Source of the DNA: Methanobacteriota archaeon
GTDB taxonomy: Archaea; Thermoplasmatota; Poseidoniia; Poseidoniales; Poseidoniaceae
Assembly (NCBI GenBank): GCA_002710015.1
Contig: PAOW01000028.1
Span: 1 to 47,150 of the forward strand
Reading direction: 5' to 3'
Length of the DNA: 47,150 nt
The position numbers were made by a program, and so were the translations under genes. Shown in pieces: positions 32,961 to 41,862 of this stretch. Below the pieces are notes generated by a model. It was not told where the DNA came from and made no database searches. It worked only from the letters and a program-made list of their open reading frames with translations. Every line of letters starts with the position of its first letter. Position 1 is the first letter of the stretch.

Positions 32961-33686
32961 ATGTTCATGGCGAGTGACGTATTGCTATCGCAGGTTGCAA
33001 TAGTCATAGCCCTCGTTGGAATGAGTCTGGGTTGGCGCGGAGTAATGACTCGATATTCTGGGTTTTATGATTTGACAACGGCTTGGAGCATGATGTTTTG
33101 GGGAATCTTGCTAGGCGGTTTGTATGCTAGTCTAGGTGATACATTCTTGCTCAGTTTGTATATCGAAGGGAAAATACCATCAATTTTGAATCTCGTAATT
33201 TGTCTTATACTGGCAGTGATTGTTCATTTTATATTAAGGATGAAAAAAGTTCGCAGAACAGGGTCACAACCTACTACCGGATGGGCTTTAGGATTGGCTG
33301 TTGGAGGTATGGTCTCTCTCTTTCTCATTTTTCGTCTGTTAGAAAGATACGAAATCGGGATTCAACTACTTGCAGTAATTTTTCTAATTGCAATTTTGTC
33401 TCCTAGAGCACACGCACTCATATTTTGTAGACACGGATTTGGAATGTTGCAAGGAAAGAGGTGGAGTATTGTCCTCAGAACTTTCCTAGTATCATCATTA
33501 CTACTAACAGCCTTGTACAATTCATTCGATTTTCCATTGATATGGATCTTCATCATACCACCTGTTTTGTTATCTGAAAAATCCTCGCACGATTGGGTAT
33601 GGGCAGCTGTCCCGAAACAAGCAAGAAGAAGATTGAGAAGGATTTGGTCTGATGCTAGCCGAATTAAGTATGATGAGTCTGAGTAA
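32961..33686 (+). CDS. Polytopic membrane protein, unknown
   Basis: 241 aa from ATG 32961, with six to seven hydrophobic segments: for example SQVAIVIALVGMSLGW, FWGILLGGLYASLG, IPSILNLVICLILAVIVHFIL, LGLAVGGMVSLFLIF, IGIQLLAVIFLIAIL and FDFPLIWIFIIPPVLL. The C-terminus is basic (KQARRRLRRIWSDASRIK) and probably cytoplasmic. I recognise no family and see no catalytic motif. It precedes the zinc-ribbon/transglutaminase gene by 111 nt on the same strand. Composition and membrane periodicity make it a convincing gene. Confidence 0.75.
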   Translation: MFMASDVLLSQVAIVIALVGMSLGWRGVMTRYSGFYDLTTAWSMMFWGILLGGLYASLGDTFLLSLYIEGKIPSILNLVICLILAVIVHFILRMKKVRRTGSQPTTGWALGLAVGGMVSLFLIFRLLERYEIGIQLLAVIFLIAILSPRAHALIFCRHGFGMLQGKRWSIVLRTFLVSSLLLTALYNSFDFPLIWIFIIPPVLLSEKSSHDWVWAAVPKQARRRLRRIWSDASRIKYDESE

Positions 33687-33797
33687 GTAACTCCTCATTT
33701 ACAATGCAGAGGCTGTATCTAAAGAGTAAATCAGCCCTTTTTTCAGTTTCAATGCGGTGCAGAACCTTCATGGAGGTACCGTTTAGCCAATGTAACA

Positions 33798-35375
33798 ATG
33801 GGAACTTGTCCTTTCTGTCGAGCCCAGACCCTTCCAGGGGACTCTATCTGCTACAGTTGCGGTCGAGTTTTCTCCGGAGCAGCAGGCATGGATTCTAGAA
33901 TACGAGGAAATTTTATGCGTTCTCCAACACGGAGAGCGAAATCTGGAAAGGCTCCAAGACAAGAATTTGCAACTGGTAAGTTAAAGAGAAAGGGTCGCAG
34001 AAAACGAAGCCGAATAAACCAGCTCGGTTTGCTCGCTTTAATCGCATTCATATTTTTTACACCAGATGCAAAACAGTTTGTTCTAGCGAAGTGGGCAGAA
34101 ATTGAAGAATATGTCATGGAAGGTTTAGCCCCACACCAGGTTTATCCATTAGAGGCTGAATACACAGTTGTTCGTTCAATCGACTTATGGAATAATGGAT
34201 CAGATGTAGGTCATTTAGAGGAAACTATACCTTTACCCGTGGATGTTAGCAGTAAGGAAAGTATGCCAGTCGCAATCGCATACGAAGACGACACTGAGGT
34301 TGAAAAATCAACCATTCAAGATGTAATATCGCACGAAATAAGGGTCGATGGACAGATAATTCAAATCCCACTAGAAGGTAAGCCAACTAAATCGAAAGAT
34401 AATGCAATTGTTACAAATGCAGGAACTCAGATATGGTGGCCAGGAATAGTGAATCCAGATAATGATGACTTCTGTCCTCACGGAACTTGCGTTAGGGTCT
34501 CGACGGATGTTGATTCTAATTCGCACAAAACCCTTGAATTTGTTGTAACAATCAAATCAACTTCACACAGTTGGTGGCACTCCACGAGAATTGACGGTAA
34601 GATTGAAGGTAAATCAGAAGGTGTAAGTTTGGCGAGATCTGGAACCTTTGATGAGATTAAACAAAGAGGGGGAGGAGTGGAGACTTTGTACAAAAAATTT
34701 GGTGACCAAAAATATTGGTATGATAGAAGCCAAGAAAACTGGGCAATAGACGGAAGACAGGCCCAAGCGCCAACTGTTTTCCAAACAGCCATGAACATTG
34801 AAGCAAGTTTGCCGAATAATCTCAAGAATAACGCTTATGCATATGCGCGTGCAACATTTGATTGGCTTAATGATAATATTCCATATGATACCAATGCGCC
34901 AAACACAGCAAGAAGTGGTGAGCAATGCTTAGATGCTGGAATTGGTGATTGTGATGAACAATCAAATGCATTCATGAGTATAATGAGAATTAAGGAAATT
35001 CCTTCTTACTATGTATTTGGTGCACTTGCAGATCCACAATTTAATTCGTGGGAAGGTCACGCTTGGGCATACGTAATGTTGCCGATGTCGGACGATTGGT
35101 GCGAACAAAATGAAGTAAAGATTGATACATGCTACATAGAGGGTGCTGTTGATGTGGTTAATAGGAAATGGTTGGTCCACACACCAACTGTTTACATCGA
35201 TTGGATTGAAGAATACTCAGAGTTTATTCCCAATGGTAATATCGTTAATAATTACTACTCTGGCGGCTCAATGACTGGAGAAGATTTTACTCGAAAACGT
35301 TCGTTCCACACTGAGGGCTACTCTGTCAGTGGCGGAACTTGGAACAATAAATGGTTAGGAGAGGATTTGACATGA
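33798..35375 (+). CDS. Zinc-ribbon, membrane helix and transglutaminase-like domain protein
   Basis: 525 aa. An N-terminal zinc ribbon (Cys 4, 7, 18, 21) is followed by a very basic linker (residues about 40-75), one membrane helix (LGLLALIAFIFFTPDA) and a large domain that must lie outside the cell. That domain ends in a transglutaminase-like core: GIGDCDEQSNAF with the candidate nucleophile Cys, then WEGHAWAYVML with the His; an Asp partner is less clear. Families with this core include proteases and peptide cross-linkers acting on surface proteins. The zinc ribbon would sit in the cytoplasm. Its TGA overlaps the trkA ATG, so the two are coupled. Enzymatic target unknown. Confidence 0.82.
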   Translation: MGTCPFCRAQTLPGDSICYSCGRVFSGAAGMDSRIRGNFMRSPTRRAKSGKAPRQEFATGKLKRKGRRKRSRINQLGLLALIAFIFFTPDAKQFVLAKWAEIEEYVMEGLAPHQVYPLEAEYTVVRSIDLWNNGSDVGHLEETIPLPVDVSSKESMPVAIAYEDDTEVEKSTIQDVISHEIRVDGQIIQIPLEGKPTKSKDNAIVTNAGTQIWWPGIVNPDNDDFCPHGTCVRVSTDVDSNSHKTLEFVVTIKSTSHSWWHSTRIDGKIEGKSEGVSLARSGTFDEIKQRGGGVETLYKKFGDQKYWYDRSQENWAIDGRQAQAPTVFQTAMNIEASLPNNLKNNAYAYARATFDWLNDNIPYDTNAPNTARSGEQCLDAGIGDCDEQSNAFMSIMRIKEIPSYYVFGALADPQFNSWEGHAWAYVMLPMSDDWCEQNEVKIDTCYIEGAVDVVNRKWLVHTPTVYIDWIEEYSEFIPNGNIVNNYYSGGSMTGEDFTRKRSFHTEGYSVSGGTWNNKWLGEDLT

Positions 35376-36787
35376 GGGTCATAATAGGTGGCGGAGGAAG
35401 AGTTGGAACCGGCTTAGCTAAGGCACTGCGCAGTGAGGACAAGGATGTTGTATTAGTCGATAATAGCGCTAGAGCTGTAAAGAATTCTCAAGGTATGGAC
35501 ATATTAGTAATTCATGGTGATATAACTCAACGTGGAAAATTTATTGAAGCAGGTATTGAATCTGCTCAGGTATATGTTGCTGCAACAAATTCTGACGAAA
35601 GAAACATTTTGTCGTGTGCTTTAGCTAAACATGTTCACAAAGAAAGAACAAAGGGTGATGGAGAATTAATGACAATATGCCGTGTAAGAAATCCAATATT
35701 TGTAAAAGAATACGAGTCCGGTAAATTAGCAAAATGGGCTGGTGTTGATCATGTAGTTCATCCCGTTGACGGGGCTATAGAACGGTTAATGTCAGGACTG
35801 AAATCCTCATCTTTGACAGAAGTTATACCATTTGAAGCGGATGCATTTATTGTAGAGCTAAATGTAAAATCCGAAGCGGGTGGTGTTGTTCATAGAACAT
35901 TAAGAGATTCTGGTGAAAAAGTCGAAGGGGGTATGCCTCTGATTGTTGGTCTTAAGAGAGACGGTATGCTAGGGAAGGTTCCAACAGCAGATGACCAAAT
36001 ACTACCGAACGATAGAGTAGCAATTGCAACTGCTGGAGAGGCATCCTTCAATCGTATATTACGAATATTTGGTCATGAAGCAGTTGATTTTCCAGATAAA
36101 CCAAAAGTAATTATCTTTGGAGCTGGATTAATAGGTGTCAGATTAGCAAAGGCATGGCTTGACGCTGATGGTAGCGTTACGGTTGTCGAAAGAGATTTAG
36201 AAAAAGCAAACAATCTAGCAGGTTCAGAGATTGGTAGTAGAAAAGGAATAGAGATTATACACGGTGATCATCTAGATAAGGGCTTATTGTCAGAAATTGA
36301 GATATCATCGCATGACATAGCAATTTCCGCTCTGGATGATGATAATGCATCGATTGCTGCTGCTCTGCTGGCCAGCGATATGGGTGTCGAGCGGACTGGA
36401 CTTATTTTGTATGATGCAGATCTTGTAAATGTGGTAAGGAGAATGGGAATCACATTTTCAGTAGACAGAAAAAGAGTTGCAATCGATACGATACTTGCAA
36501 GAATTCATACCGAATTACCGGGCCCATATGCTGTATTATCCACAGTTCCCGACGTAGTAGGAATCTGTCTTCCGATAAAATCCGAGAACAAATTTGCAGG
36601 TGATACAATTGAAAATGCGGGTTTACCGGATTATTGTAAAGTGGCATTTATTCAAAGACAAAATATACATAATGAGTGGGAAACAATGCGACCCTCACCC
36701 CAGAAAACGTTACTCGAAGGTGATCGGCTAACAATATTCTTGCCACCAGATAGGGTTGATGACCTCGAAAAGAAATTCAAGGTGTGA
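35372..36787 (+). CDS. trkA: Trk potassium uptake regulatory subunit TrkA (two RCK units)
   Basis: 471 aa from ATG 35372, overlapping the upstream stop as ATGA; a start at 35351 would overlap further. It is a duplicated protein: the first NAD-binding Rossmann motif GGGRVGTGLAKAL at the N-terminus, and a second FGAGLIGVRLAKAW after about residue 245, each followed by a TrkA_C domain. Family members gate the TrkH channel in response to nucleotides. trkH starts 3 nt downstream, so TrkA and TrkH form an operon for K+ uptake, with the transglutaminase-like gene ahead of them. Confidence 0.94.
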   Translation: MRVIIGGGGRVGTGLAKALRSEDKDVVLVDNSARAVKNSQGMDILVIHGDITQRGKFIEAGIESAQVYVAATNSDERNILSCALAKHVHKERTKGDGELMTICRVRNPIFVKEYESGKLAKWAGVDHVVHPVDGAIERLMSGLKSSSLTEVIPFEADAFIVELNVKSEAGGVVHRTLRDSGEKVEGGMPLIVGLKRDGMLGKVPTADDQILPNDRVAIATAGEASFNRILRIFGHEAVDFPDKPKVIIFGAGLIGVRLAKAWLDADGSVTVVERDLEKANNLAGSEIGSRKGIEIIHGDHLDKGLLSEIEISSHDIAISALDDDNASIAAALLASDMGVERTGLILYDADLVNVVRRMGITFSVDRKRVAIDTILARIHTELPGPYAVLSTVPDVVGICLPIKSENKFAGDTIENAGLPDYCKVAFIQRQNIHNEWETMRPSPQKTLLEGDRLTIFLPPDRVDDLEKKFKV

Positions 36788-36790
36788 TTG

Positions 36791-38425
36791 ATGCGAAGAG
36801 ATGTTCTAGCCCTCATTGTTGGGTGGACAATGGTTGCAATGCTAGTTCCACTAGCCTTCAGTTTTCTAGTTACATGGTGGCTAGACGACTTCCAAATTGC
36901 GGGAAAATCATTCTTATTGCCCATTTTATTTTCCGGATTAATTGGTTTGGGATTATTGACATTTGGAGTTAGGTCCGACACAACTGAAAGATTGCGAGAT
37001 AGAGAAGCGTTTGCTGCTGTCGCTCTTGCTTGGCCTGTCGCTGTTTTTGTTGGAAGTTTTCCGTTTTGGTTAGGTGGAGTTTTTCACGGTCCGTTTACAG
37101 ATGGTTCTAGTATGATGGATATCGCCAGAGGATTCGTTAACTCTTGGTTTGAAGCAATGTCTGGCTTTACAACAACCGGTGCCACAGTGATTGAAATGTC
37201 TACTAGCCCCTATTGTGACGGGGGGACACCTGACTGTATCAATGCGCAACCCAAAGGTATTCTCGTATGGAGATCGCTAACTCAGTGGCTTGGCGGGATG
37301 GGTATCATTATGCTTGGATTAATGCTCTTGTCAAGAGTTTTAGGTGGAGGTATGGCTTTGGCAAGAGCTGAGTTAACTGGACCTTCTCTATCCAAATTGC
37401 GCCCAAAACTTCAGGAAACTGCCGTTGCGTTGTGGTCGATATACATCGTCTTGACTGCTCTGGAAATTTTGCTGCTTGGAACAATAGGAAATTTGAGCCC
37501 ATTTGATGCGTTCAACCATGGTTTAACAACAATGCCATCTGGTGGATTTTCAACACATGATCAATCGATAGGTTACTATGATAGTTTTGTTGTTGAAGCG
37601 ATTATAATATGCTTTATGTTCCTTGCCGGAGTTAATTTCACATTGATTTGGTTAGCATGGGAAAAGCAGTGGGACAAGGTATTTTCAGACCAGGAAGGAA
37701 GGAGTTATGTTCTCGTCATTATCACAACAACTGCATTCGTATTTTTCGCATTAATCTCGCAAGGTGATTCATTCAGTGAAGGATTTTTTGACTCGCTATT
37801 TACAGTTGTGTCCATTGGAACGTCAACTGGTTATACAACCACGGATTATATGTTATGGCCGGTAGTAACTCATGTTTTCCTGTTTTTACTAATGATTGTT
37901 GGGGCATGTGCTGGTTCAACCAGTGGCGGACTCAAACTAATGAGGGTTAAATTAGCTTTGAAAGTAGCGTGGAGAGAAATAGGAAGGATCGCTCAACCAA
38001 AGAGGATATTTAGAATACGAATGAATAATGAAGTGGTTGAAAGCGATAGGTTAGGTTTAGTTGTTGGTATGCTATTCGTTTGGACGGGTATCTTTGCATT
38101 ATCTTGTTTAATTCTCGCTGTAACAATGCCCAATTCAGATTTTGAATCAATCATTGCTGTTGTAGCGTCGTCTTTAGGAAACACAGGGCCTACTCTGGGA
38201 GATTATGGCCCATCTAATACTTGGGCATCTCTTGGTGCACCTTCCCTTGTAATTACATCAATATTGATGTGGTTTGGTCGATTAGAACTCATGACTGCTC
38301 TTCTGCTTTTACATCCTAGAACATGGACTCGAGAAGAAAGGGAGGCTCCTGATCGAGCCTCTGTCAAACTAATTAGAGAATTATTTGAAAAAATGGAAGA
38401 TCGCTCAACAGAGAAAGATGACTAG
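36791..38425 (+). CDS. trkH: Trk potassium channel/transporter TrkH
   Basis: 544 aa from ATG 36791 (TTG 3 nt earlier also possible). Four K+-channel-like pore repeats are visible through their filter segments: MSGFTTTGATVIE, TTMPSGGFSTHD, VVSIGTSTGYTT and SSLGNTGPTLGDYG, each with its central Gly, plus the GACAGSTSGGLKLMRVKL region and a basic cytoplasmic loop. It works with TrkA. A loop just after the first filter has Cys-x6-Cys, discussed separately. The TAG stop overlaps the convergent rfcL stop in the palindrome CTAG. Confidence 0.95.
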   Translation: MRRDVLALIVGWTMVAMLVPLAFSFLVTWWLDDFQIAGKSFLLPILFSGLIGLGLLTFGVRSDTTERLRDREAFAAVALAWPVAVFVGSFPFWLGGVFHGPFTDGSSMMDIARGFVNSWFEAMSGFTTTGATVIEMSTSPYCDGGTPDCINAQPKGILVWRSLTQWLGGMGIIMLGLMLLSRVLGGGMALARAELTGPSLSKLRPKLQETAVALWSIYIVLTALEILLLGTIGNLSPFDAFNHGLTTMPSGGFSTHDQSIGYYDSFVVEAIIICFMFLAGVNFTLIWLAWEKQWDKVFSDQEGRSYVLVIITTTAFVFFALISQGDSFSEGFFDSLFTVVSIGTSTGYTTTDYMLWPVVTHVFLFLLMIVGACAGSTSGGLKLMRVKLALKVAWREIGRIAQPKRIFRIRMNNEVVESDRLGLVVGMLFVWTGIFALSCLILAVTMPNSDFESIIAVVASSLGNTGPTLGDYGPSNTWASLGAPSLVITSILMWFGRLELMTALLLLHPRTWTREEREAPDRASVKLIRELFEKMEDRSTEKDD

Positions 38426-39927
38426 AATAAAGTCTTTTGAGCATCATCTGGCTTTTCTGTCCCAGTTTCTTCAGAATCATCCGGAAGGTTTCCCTCATGA
38501 TTAGTGTCAATGACCTTACTATTCTTTTCAAGTTCTACTGCATATTTTTCCATGAGTTCCTTTGTAGTACTGTAATTTGACTTTAGACCACAAATAGCGA
38601 CGTGCTCTTCGGGACTTAATCCTAGAGCGATTGAAAGTGAAAAATCATCCTCATTTTCTGTGCTTACTGCTACTAGGGAAGGTAATAATTCCTCTCTGGC
38701 CACTTTTTGAGAACATCCGCAGGTTTTTGCTAGCCTTGTTATAATCGATTTTCGAACCCATGCAGATTCCCTCCTTAAAAAAGCCGGATAAGAACAAAAT
38801 ATTCTTCCTTCAATAGCTTTTGAAGGAGTTACACTTGCTGATAGACCAGATAAATTAGATGCCCAATACCAAGATCTGTGGGCTGTATTACGAAATCTAC
38901 TAGTTAACAGTCGATCTGCAATCGATAGCGATTTTGCACCGCGTTTAACTGCTTCCTTCTCAGTAAATATGACTCCATTATTCCATGATATCCAAGCCAC
39001 CATATCATCTGGACTTTTGTCAAGAGATCTCATGGTTGTTATCGCTTTAGTAGCTGTTCTTGATCGGTATAGTTTATCCAGTCCCGGAAATATCTCTACT
39101 GTTGTATCTCTTGTTCCAGTTGCGTGAGTTGACTTAACAAGTTCTTCTGTAATATTTGAATCAACTAGGTTACACATGACTTGTATGTCTTTGATGAGTG
39201 CTCTAAGGTCCCCTGGGTTTTTTTCTACCAGCTCATTTAATGCACCAGGATCGGCAGTGTAACCTTCTTCTTTCAAAACCCTCATTGCAACTCTACGAAT
39301 TGCATCATTGGATGCTCTTTCAAACCTAATTGTAACTAAGTGCTTGCTAAACCTATCTCGAGCTGTTCTCCAACTCGATGAGGTCCTACCCCACAATCCC
39401 ATTTCATCATTGCAAGCCAAAATTACTGGTTGTTTTGTTTTCGAAAGAAGATTGATTAATTCTGCCTTTCCACCACTATCACCCTTTAGTGAATTACCTT
39501 TTTCAATGTCATCACCGAGCAAAATCGATGAGACTCGCTTTTCTGAGACCTCACGCAATCCACCACTCAAGTGGTCTACCTCATCAAGTAATATCAGAGT
39601 ACGATTAGATTTCCGGGGGTTTGTTGAAAATAGTGTTGTGTGCATTGATGCGTGAGTAGCTGCTTTTCTTATGGCGCCTGCGTTGCGTGAATCGCTAGCA
39701 TTTAATTCGATCACCTGCCACCCCATATCAGCAGCTATCGCTCTAGCAATACTTGTCTTACCAACACCGGGTGGTCCTATTAGCAATAGCCCCGGCTTCT
39801 TTGGTTTATCAGTCTCCCATTCCTTCAACCATGAGCGTATTTTGTTTCTCTGTCCCTCATTACCTTCAAGTTCCCTTTCGCTTTTGGGTCTGTGACGTTC
39901 TGTCCAATCACTGACCTCCATATCCAT
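38422..39927 (-). CDS. rfcL: Replication factor C large subunit
   Basis: 501 aa from ATG 39927 (TTG 39936 and ATG 39921 are alternatives). AAA+ clamp loader subunit that, with RfcS, opens PCNA onto DNA. The start WTERHRPKSERELEGN is family-typical, Walker A is GPPGVGKT (51-58) and Walker B is LILLDEVDHLSG; a lid and a C-terminal all-helical domain follow. The extreme C-terminus QKTLF looks like the archaeal PCNA-interacting (PIP) motif. The small subunit is not in this window. Transcribed after glyS with about 30 nt between them. Confidence 0.94.
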   Translation of the reverse strand: MDMEVSDWTERHRPKSERELEGNEGQRNKIRSWLKEWETDKPKKPGLLLIGPPGVGKTSIARAIAADMGWQVIELNASDSRNAGAIRKAATHASMHTTLFSTNPRKSNRTLILLDEVDHLSGGLREVSEKRVSSILLGDDIEKGNSLKGDSGGKAELINLLSKTKQPVILACNDEMGLWGRTSSSWRTARDRFSKHLVTIRFERASNDAIRRVAMRVLKEEGYTADPGALNELVEKNPGDLRALIKDIQVMCNLVDSNITEELVKSTHATGTRDTTVEIFPGLDKLYRSRTATKAITTMRSLDKSPDDMVAWISWNNGVIFTEKEAVKRGAKSLSIADRLLTSRFRNTAHRSWYWASNLSGLSASVTPSKAIEGRIFCSYPAFLRRESAWVRKSIITRLAKTCGCSQKVAREELLPSLVAVSTENEDDFSLSIALGLSPEEHVAICGLKSNYSTTKELMEKYAVELEKNSKVIDTNHEGNLPDDSEETGTEKPDDAQKTLF

Positions 39928-39959
39928 ATACAGCAAAAGGACTCACTTGAACCTTGAGA

Positions 39960-41633
39960 TTATTTAAAGTTCAATTCATCAATTTTCACTCGTTCTTGTT
40001 TGCCAGTATCGCGCTCTCTAACGGTTACAGTATGGTTTTCAAGAGATTCATAATCTACCGTTATGCAATATGGAACGCCTATTTCATCAGAACGTGCATA
40101 CCTTCGACCAATTGATCCGCTCCCATCATAATTTGACAAGACCCTATCTCTCTTACACAAATTTTCATGAATTTTTCTTGCAAGATTATCAATTCCATCC
40201 TTTTCAAACAATGGTAACACAGTGACATCTATTGGAGATATTGATTTTGGTAATGAGAGTATTGTATAGGCCTCTCCAGATTTTATGATTTCTCGATAAG
40301 AATGGTCGATTGAATGCCATATTAGGCGGTCAATTCCGAACGCAGGCTCTACAACATGTGGGATAAACCACTCACCGCTAATTTTCTCTTGACGCTGTAT
40401 TTTTTTCACGTGTCGGGGCTCAATATTAACTTCATCGTCGTCAATTTCTAAAGACATCGGAAAGATCGAATCTGGTGGTAACTTCTCCACTGCATTCTTT
40501 ATTTTCCCAGCAAAATTCTTGAATTCAGGACCGACCGTAGACCCATCGATAGTCCAACCGTCGATTTCAACGATTTTGGGAGTCTCGAATGTCCGCCATG
40601 CTCGCAAGCGCTGACCTGTGGCCATCTCATGTGCTTCCAAGTCGTAGCATCCCCTGTGAGCAATACCTACACATTCTATCCAACCGAATGATCCCATTAT
40701 TTCTAAATCCCAGCAATCAACAGCATAATGTGCCATCTCATTCGATTCATGCTGTCTAAATCTGATTAATTCAGGATTGATGCCGATACTTGTAACAAAA
40801 TCAAATGTGATACCCATGAAGTATCCAACTGTTGAATGCCGTATTATACCTGCCTCGACAGCTTTGGATAATGTAACTTGCATTTCTCCCTCGTTTTCAG
40901 AAATCAAAGTAAGCGAATCTTTCCATTGGTCGAGATTGTGATGATACTCGATTTCTGGATCGATGAAATATTCTAACTCGGCCATGTTGAATTCTCTCAG
41001 CCTAATCATACCTTGCCGAGGACTGATTTCATTTCGATATCCTTTCCCGATTTGAACTGCCCCAAATGGAAGCCGCTCTCGAAAATGTCTGTAAATAGAT
41101 GTGAATGAGGTGAACATTCCTTGTGCTGTCTCGGGGCGTAAGAAACCTTCTCTTGCAGAATCTGCGTTGCCTATTCTTGTTGAGAACATTAAGTTTTGAG
41201 AGGAAATTTCCCCCCAATCAGATACTCCGCAAGCTGGACAAATTGGCATTAACTCAGAAATTTTTTTACTTAATTCCTCTTTCGTAAAGGAATCTGCATT
41301 CGGATAATCACTCTCTATAAGGTGATCTGCTCTGCTTGCCTCGGAGCATTTTTTGCATTCGACTAGGAAATCGGTGAACTCACCTACATGTCCACTTGCC
41401 TCCAGAACAGGATAGGGAGTTACTGTTGGACTTGAAATTTCGACTACATTACCCAAACTTAACCAATGACTCAGCCATGCTTGATTTACTTGGTTGCGTA
41501 TTCTTCCACCTACTGGTCCGTAGTCATAAAAACCAGCAACTCCACCGTGTATCTCAAATGCCGGCAGTAGTAGTCCCCGGCGTTTTAGCATGCCTGTGAG
41601 CCTTGCTAAACGGTCAGTTGAGAACTCCTCCAT
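39960..41633 (-). CDS. glyS: Glycine--tRNA ligase (archaeal/eukaryal dimeric type)
   Basis: 557 aa class II synthetase. The N-terminal RRGLLLPAFEIHGGVAGFYDYGPVG and the later FLRPETAQGMFTSF and EISPRQGMIRLREFNMAELEYFID blocks are diagnostic of the eukaryal/archaeal GlyRS; the anticodon domain begins near SPIDVTVLPLFE. A zinc-binding pair, CKKCSEA and CPACG, lies in the insertion between motifs 1 and 2. ATG at 41633 opens toward the AT-rich divergent spacer. The longer C-terminus, ending in an INE-like KIDELNFK, is ordinary for the family. Confidence 0.96.
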   Translation of the reverse strand: MEEFSTDRLARLTGMLKRRGLLLPAFEIHGGVAGFYDYGPVGGRIRNQVNQAWLSHWLSLGNVVEISSPTVTPYPVLEASGHVGEFTDFLVECKKCSEASRADHLIESDYPNADSFTKEELSKKISELMPICPACGVSDWGEISSQNLMFSTRIGNADSAREGFLRPETAQGMFTSFTSIYRHFRERLPFGAVQIGKGYRNEISPRQGMIRLREFNMAELEYFIDPEIEYHHNLDQWKDSLTLISENEGEMQVTLSKAVEAGIIRHSTVGYFMGITFDFVTSIGINPELIRFRQHESNEMAHYAVDCWDLEIMGSFGWIECVGIAHRGCYDLEAHEMATGQRLRAWRTFETPKIVEIDGWTIDGSTVGPEFKNFAGKIKNAVEKLPPDSIFPMSLEIDDDEVNIEPRHVKKIQRQEKISGEWFIPHVVEPAFGIDRLIWHSIDHSYREIIKSGEAYTILSLPKSISPIDVTVLPLFEKDGIDNLARKIHENLCKRDRVLSNYDGSGSIGRRYARSDEIGVPYCITVDYESLENHTVTVRERDTGKQERVKIDELNFK

Positions 41634-41670
41634 GGTATGCCGTAGTGTAGGAAGTAAATGATAACAACTG

Positions 41671-41676
41671 TATAAG
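41671..41676 (-). promoter_or_regulatory. TATA-like box for glyS
   Basis: CTTATA on the minus strand lies about 38 nt before the glyS ATG, allowing a short leader. Visual motif in an AT-rich stretch, so weak. Confidence 0.25.
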
Positions 41677-41809
41677 ATTTGAAAATATTTGATTTATGAA
41701 TATAAATAATAAATAAAAATAATTATTTGAGAATTTTTTATTAAATCGAACGCAGTATTGTGATTTTAGTCAAATTAAGTGTGATTTTTGTTTAATTTAA
41801 AAAACAAAA

Positions 41810-41817
41810 CATATATG
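41810..41817 (+). promoter_or_regulatory. TATA box candidate for the lhr helicase gene
   Basis: CATATATG preceded by an A-rich run (possible BRE), 46 nt before the ATG at 41863. An initiation site about 25 nt downstream would give a leader of about 20 nt containing GGTTGAT as ribosome-binding site. Confidence 0.4.
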
Positions 41818-41862
41818 ACCTCTTTACGAACGGTGTAGGACCACGCATAAAGGGTTGATATA

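Larger units (their letters stand above)
41634..41862. other. AT-rich divergent intergenic region
   Basis: The longest gene-free stretch of the window, 229 bp between glyS and lhr. The centre (about 41690-41755) is almost pure A/T. I see no ORF, no tRNA and no tandem repeat. It must hold the promoters of two divergent transcripts. Confidence 0.7.

Noticed and set aside
33704-33898. 64-aa plus-strand frame before the transglutaminase gene
   Set aside because: It overlaps the zinc-ribbon start in another frame; no ribosome-binding site and no recognisable motif.
41690-41755. AT-rich tract as a replication origin
   Set aside because: No origin-recognition-box-like repeats and no orc1/cdc6 gene beside it; it looks like a divergent promoter region.
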